A program made the position numbers and the translations under genes. The notes beneath the pieces are model-generated. The model made no database searches. It was not told the origin of the DNA and saw nothing but the letters and a program-made list of their open reading frames with translations. DNA of 9,817 nucleotides, taken from the NCBI GenBank assembly GCA_030689585.1, contig JAUYFZ010000088.1, forward strand, positions 1 to 9,817, in the 5' to 3' direction. The stretch is from Rhodocyclaceae bacterium (GTDB lineage Bacteria; Pseudomonadota; Gammaproteobacteria; Burkholderiales; Rhodocyclaceae). Shown here piece after piece: positions 8,298-9,817 of this stretch (positions are counted from its first letter, which is position 1; each line of letters opens with the position of its first letter).

Positions 8298-9652
8298 ACA
8301 AATCCACTAAACAATTCACTGGCCAATCCACAGGCCCACGGCTAGGCAGTCGACAGCGTCATCTGTTGTCCGAAGCCGCCCATGTGGAAGACGAACTCTT
8401 ACCGGCTTTTGTTCGACCGGCCCTTTTTCTGACCAGCACAATGGTCGTCATGTTCATCATCTGGGCCGCGATTACTCCGCTCACAGAAGTCGCCCGTTCG
8501 CCCGGTGAAATCGTGCCCTCGGGACAAAACAAAGTAGTTCAGCATTTGGATGGGGGCATGGTGGTCGAGATCAAAGTGGAAGAATATGATCTTGTCAAAG
8601 CAGGGCAAGTGGTGATGCGCATCGAAGGCACGCAGGCGGCCGCAGAACTCTCCCAGATGGAAACTCGGTTTGCCGCACTCAAGCTAAGAGCCGAACGTCT
8701 ACAAGCCTTTGCCGAAGGTAAAACGCCGCAATATCCCAAGGCGGATGAACGCTATGCTTCCTTGACGGAGGATCAGGACAAGATATTCACCGCCCAGGTC
8801 GACGCACGAACCTCCTCTCTGTCGGTGATGACGCAACAACTGGCTCAGCGCAACAACCGAATCGTGCAGATTGAACATCAAATCGAATCCGCCAGGGTGC
8901 AACAAAAAATGGCGAATGAACTGGCCGCGATGCGAGAGGAATTGGCTGCCAAGAATCTTGTCAGTAAAACCGCCTTACTCGAAGCAAAACGAGCGAAAGC
9001 CGCCGCCGATGGCGAGTTTTTGCGGGTATCCAGTGAACTCAAGGTGGTGAGTGAAGAGATAGGCGAAATTCGCAACCGTCGTACCGACACAGGCAATCAA
9101 CTCAAGCGCGAAGCCATGTCCGAAATGGGCACGGTACGGGCCGAAATTGCAGAGGTGAGTGATTCGATTGAGCGGTTGCGAGGCCGTGTCGAACGACTAG
9201 AAGTTCGTGCCCCCTTAAGTGGACATGTTCATGATTTACAAGTAACCAACGTAGGCCAAGTGGTGCAACCCGGGGCCATTCTGATGCAAATCGTGCCGGA
9301 CAATGCCCCCCTAGAAGCGATGATCCGCATCCAGCCCAAAGATGTAGGGCATGTGCATGTTGGGCAACCGGCCAACCTACGCGTAACGAGCTACGATTAT
9401 TCCCGTTTTGGTTACGCCAAAGGCACGTTAAAGCGCATTTCTGCCTCCAGTTTGTTAGACGAACAGAAGCAACCCTACTACCGAGGCTGGATCACGCTCG
9501 CCCATCCCTATGTCGGGACCGAACCGGGGAAATACCCTCTACAATCCGGCATGAGTTTGGAAGCGGAAATTCTGACCGGTGAGAAAACCTTGCTGGCCTA
9601 TCTGGCGAAACCCGTCACGGACGCGCTGACAAAATCCTTCAGGGAGCGGTAA
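8294..9652 (+). CDS. HlyD-family periplasmic adaptor (membrane fusion protein) of type I secretion
   Basis: Predicted 452-residue adaptor that links the inner-membrane ABC exporter to the outer-membrane channel. The cytoplasmic N-terminus of about 40 residues is followed by one membrane helix (about 42-62, ALFLTSTMVVMFIIWAAI). After it comes the typical segment EVARSPGEIVPSGQNKVVQH (65-84) and the first lipoyl half (GGMVVEIKVEEYDLVKAGQ, 87-105). Residues about 112-305 are charged coiled-coil, including the conserved AAKNLVSKTALLEAKRAKA (218-236). The second lipoyl half is VRAPLSGHVHDLQVTNVGQV (304-323), followed by MQIVP. The beta-barrel region ends with GMSLEAEILTGEKTLLAYL (419-437) and a short C-terminal tail, all characteristic of HlyD/LapC-type adaptors. 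Length is typical. The start is set by AGGAG at 8282-8286 and an ATGA overlap with the ABC gene. No defect is visible. It is the last recognisable gene of the operon in the window. Confidence 0.95.
   Translation: MNKSTKQFTGQSTGPRLGSRQRHLLSEAAHVEDELLPAFVRPALFLTSTMVVMFIIWAAITPLTEVARSPGEIVPSGQNKVVQHLDGGMVVEIKVEEYDLVKAGQVVMRIEGTQAAAELSQMETRFAALKLRAERLQAFAEGKTPQYPKADERYASLTEDQDKIFTAQVDARTSSLSVMTQQLAQRNNRIVQIEHQIESARVQQKMANELAAMREELAAKNLVSKTALLEAKRAKAAADGEFLRVSSELKVVSEEIGEIRNRRTDTGNQLKREAMSEMGTVRAEIAEVSDSIERLRGRVERLEVRAPLSGHVHDLQVTNVGQVVQPGAILMQIVPDNAPLEAMIRIQPKDVGHVHVGQPANLRVTSYDYSRFGYAKGTLKRISASSLLDEQKQPYYRGWITLAHPYVGTEPGKYPLQSGMSLEAEILTGEKTLLAYLAKPVTDALTKSFRER
9641..9646 (+). promoter_or_regulatory. 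Shine-Dalgarno before the 16-codon ORF at the end of the operon
   Basis: AGGGAG is 5 bases before an ATG at 9652 that overlaps the adaptor stop as TAATG. This is at least as good a site as any other in the operon, which is why the very short ORF after it is worth recording. Confidence 0.4.
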
Positions 9653-9702
9653 TGCCTCTTGCTAATGTTCGTTATGGCGGACATAATCCGCAAAATTTGT
9701 AA
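9652..9702 (+). CDS. 16-residue ORF coupled to the adaptor stop (leader, microprotein or gene remnant)
   Basis: ATG at 9652 shares an A with the HlyD stop (TAATG) and follows AGGGAG at good spacing. It reads MPLANVRYGGHNPQNL and stops at TAA 9700-9702. I do not recognise it. It has no signal peptide, hydrophobic helix or cysteine. It could be a translated microprotein, or the preserved start of a longer gene whose remainder was lost when the adjacent repeat arrived; it may also be a chance ORF. The sequence of two interlocked hairpins at 9672-9691 lies within it. Confidence that it is a true gene is low; the start context is the only positive evidence. Confidence 0.25.
   Translation: MPLANVRYGGHNPQNL
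9672..9691 (+). other. interlocked inverted repeats (two mutually exclusive 5-bp hairpins)
   Basis: TTATG (9672-9676) is complementary to CATAA (9682-9686), and GCGGA (9677-9681) is complementary to TCCGC (9687-9691). The four 5-mers abut with no spacer, so each stem's loop contains one arm of the other. Full simultaneous pairing is sterically unlikely, so they would compete. A short A/T run follows (AAAATTT at 9692-9698), but there is no T-tract typical of an intrinsic terminator. Function unknown. Confidence 0.35.
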
Positions 9703-9724
9703 CTACTCAGGTCGGTGTCAATCT

Positions 9725-9745
9725 CCCTCCCCTTCAAGGGGAGGG
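9725..9745 (+). repeat. C/G-rich hairpin, left part of an intergenic repeat; possible transcription end
   Basis: CCCTCCCC at 9725-9732 pairs perfectly with GGGGAGGG at 9738-9745 around the loop TTCAA; one further T-A pair is possible inside. It lies 73 bp after the adaptor stop and could slow or end transcription, but no T-tract follows directly. The first T-run (TTTT, 9763-9766) is 17 bases past the stem. Confidence 0.6.
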
Positions 9746-9817
9746 CTGGGGTGGGGATGGGGTTTTACGCGGAATTCTTCCCCCCATCCCCCTCCCCGCC
9801 TCCCCCTTGAAGGGGGA
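9725..9817. repeat. pair of inverted C/G-rich repeat units, truncated by the window end
   Basis: The G-rich stretch 9736-9762 (runs GGGG, GGG, GGGG, GGGG, GGGG) is mirrored in opposite orientation by the C-rich stretch 9779-9811. The two resemble each other with mismatches and small indels, and an unrelated spacer at 9763-9778 separates them. Each unit carries its own small hairpin around a TTCAA or TTGAA centre: 9725-9745 on the left, 9801-9817 on the right (TCCCCCT, loop TGA, AGGGGGA). This arrangement is typical of dispersed intergenic palindromic repeats in bacterial genomes, but copy number cannot be judged from one window. The element reaches the last base, so its right border is unknown. 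Confidence 0.6.

Noticed and set aside
7840..8331. 163-codon minus-strand open frame over the end of the ABC gene
   Set aside because: It is antisense to NBD2 motifs that are clearly coding on the + strand, and its product is low-complexity with no family features.
9672..9698. Intrinsic terminator immediately after the adaptor gene
   Set aside because: The stems are only 5 bp and are followed by an A-rich rather than a T-rich run on the + strand.
9652..9702. Resemblance of the GGHNPQN string to a GG-x-x-PQN segment I loosely recall from some type I-F Cas8f (Csy1) proteins
   Set aside because: Sixteen residues are far too few, the recollection is vague, and no other cas gene or CRISPR repeat is present.
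9725..9817. Possible CRISPR-like or tandem repeat array
   Set aside because: There are only two units, they are in opposite orientation and imperfect, and there are no regularly spaced unique spacers.

Overview
The window looks like chromosomal DNA of a Gram-negative proteobacterium, most likely a betaproteobacterium. The lineage is an inference. It rests on the 3' end of a recG-like gene running straight into ubiA (ubiquinone biosynthesis), on a secretion operon that needs an outer membrane, and on a moderately GC-rich sequence with GC-rich intergenic repeats. All supported genes are on the + strand.

Layout: 1-72 is the end of recG. 83-946 is ubiA, 4-hydroxybenzoate polyprenyltransferase. 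From about 949/1021 to 9652 runs a tightly packed accessory operon with stop/start overlaps of 8 bp and 4 bp and one gap of 7 bp. Its genes are an outer-membrane efflux lipoprotein of the TolC/NodT type; a regulator with an N-terminal LuxR-type helix-turn-helix, a cyclase-like domain and a P-loop ATPase; a 1308-residue protein carrying two complete type I secretion ABC exporters in one chain; and an HlyD-type periplasmic adaptor. The tail (9653-9817) has no conventional gene. It holds a 16-codon ORF translationally coupled to the adaptor gene, a pair of interlocked short hairpins, and a C/G-rich inverted repeat that runs to the window edge.

How the genes would work together (inference): adaptor, double ABC protein and outer-membrane channel supply the three layers of a type I secretion or export machine. 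No secreted substrate (RTX protein, large adhesin, bacteriocin precursor) is present in the window.

The most unusual element is the fused exporter. Its order is TMD1-NBD1-degenerate C39-like domain-TMD2-NBD2. Both nucleotide-binding domains keep Walker A, Q-loop and Walker B, but both have lost the canonical LSGGQ signature (LTEGL and LPNGF) and the H-loop histidine (Tyr and Asn). The regulator in the same operon is also atypical: its LuxR helix-turn-helix is at the N-terminus, and it ends without the long repeat domain of MalT-type proteins. Together they suggest a specialised, single-chain type I secretion module under dedicated, possibly nucleotide-responsive control.
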